A program made the position numbers and the translations under genes. The notes below the pieces were generated by a model, which saw only the letters and a list, made by a program, of their open reading frames with translations, did not search any database and was not told where the DNA came from. 64,000 bases of DNA, from positions 6,076,965 to 6,140,964 of the forward strand of contig JAOWCC010001368.1 in NCBI GenBank assembly GCA_030867875.1, given 5' to 3'. Of this stretch, positions 63,497 through 64,000 are shown piece after piece. The DNA comes from Actinernus sp. WN-2022 (lineage: Eukaryota > Cnidaria > Anthozoa > Actiniaria > Actinernidae). Every line of letters starts with the position of its first letter. The stretch's first letter is position 1.

Positions 63497-64000
63497 GTGA
63501 GTAATTGAGGTTAATAACAACTATAAACCACACACAAAACCCATAACAGAGTCCTGGGGTGGAATCATGAAAGCAATGATGATAAATGTTTTGGTGCTAA
63601 TTTCCTGACATTTTAAAGTTTTAGAAACATTCTTAAAAGAAATGGTAAGGAGAACTTACATGTGTCAAAAGCTTTGATATATTTAAAATTTTGGCAAAGA
63701 TTTACACAGCTAGACCAACTTATCTTTCATGGTTCGTCCCCAGGACCCTGTTTTTGAAGCTACTGTACTGACTCTCAAAAGTATGCTCTACTTATTTATG
63801 GGCCTAGTGATACTTCAGTCAATTTTAAAACTAAATCTCAGTTTTTTTTGTAGAGTTCAAAGTTTCATTATTGACAATGGGATATTCACTGCTTCAACCT
63901 AATTTTTTGTTACGTATACTCTTTCTTTTTCTATAATATTATAAGCCATTCTCAAATTCTCTAAACCCCCTTGATGAGCACACAATAGTGCTGTTCTTGG
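63497..64000. other. Start of the next intron
   Basis: No exon with recognisable eIF4G sequence follows. A CCCCAG at about 63742 opens a short frame that does not resemble the expected region. Confidence 0.5.

Noticed and set aside
63742..63785. A further eIF4G exon (DPVFEATVLTLK) after CCCCAG
   Set aside because: It fits phase 0 but bears no resemblance to the end of MA3 or the linker to W2, and the donor is weak.

Overview
The window looks like animal nuclear DNA, most likely from a cnidarian (coral or anemone-like anthozoan). The reasons are one gene with many short GT-AG exons whose protein reads as a metazoan translation factor, long AT-rich introns, a dense load of foldback/MITE-type DNA elements, a tRNA-derived SINE, a CR1/L2-like LINE tail and a tyrosine-recombinase element. 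The species call is inference; the exon-intron organisation and the gene identity are read directly from the sequence.

The only confident host gene is eIF4G (eIF4G1/3 type) on the + strand. Nineteen exons between 7772 and 63496 join with compatible phases into an open frame of 4485 bases (1495 codons). In order they encode: a PABP-binding-like motif; a long low-complexity region made of four 68-residue repeats and twenty-eight 7-residue Pro-rich repeats; a basic KKKK/DAY segment; a poorly conserved exon where the eIF4E-binding site should lie; the MIF4G domain (41874 to about 55483); a Gly/Ser/Arg/Gln linker; and most of the MA3 domain (60495-63496). The 5' end lies before 7772 and was not identified. 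The W2 (eIF5C/MNK-binding) end lies past the right edge.

Everything else I can support is repeat or transposon sequence, mostly inside eIF4G introns. Region 1-7771: degenerate tandem repeats (1-930) and several MITEs. Intron 9912-27253: a 1.56-kb TIR element with a 4-bp target duplication (10172-11734), a 2.2-kb TA-flanked element filled with satellite arrays (12803-15027), a CCCGGG-capped MITE, a tyrosine-recombinase fragment with a pair of long direct repeats (18358-20269), a LINE tail (20935-22456, minus strand) and an exact tandem duplication of 1865 bp (22866-26595). Intron 27367-38176: a 9.9-kb giant foldback element (27395-37329) inserted with a CTAT duplication into one TIR of a smaller TTAA-type MITE, and itself host to further MITEs. 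The remaining introns hold short MITEs, many with readable TIRs and target-site duplications.

The elements group into families by end sequence and target duplication: TA[G/C]CCT ends with 9-bp duplications; G/C-run CCCGGG ends with 7- to 8-bp duplications; TTAA-flanked AGTGC ends; GTGACC ends with a 4-bp duplication. The giant foldback, the satellite-filled TA element and the eIF4G N-terminal repeats are the parts most worth a closer look.
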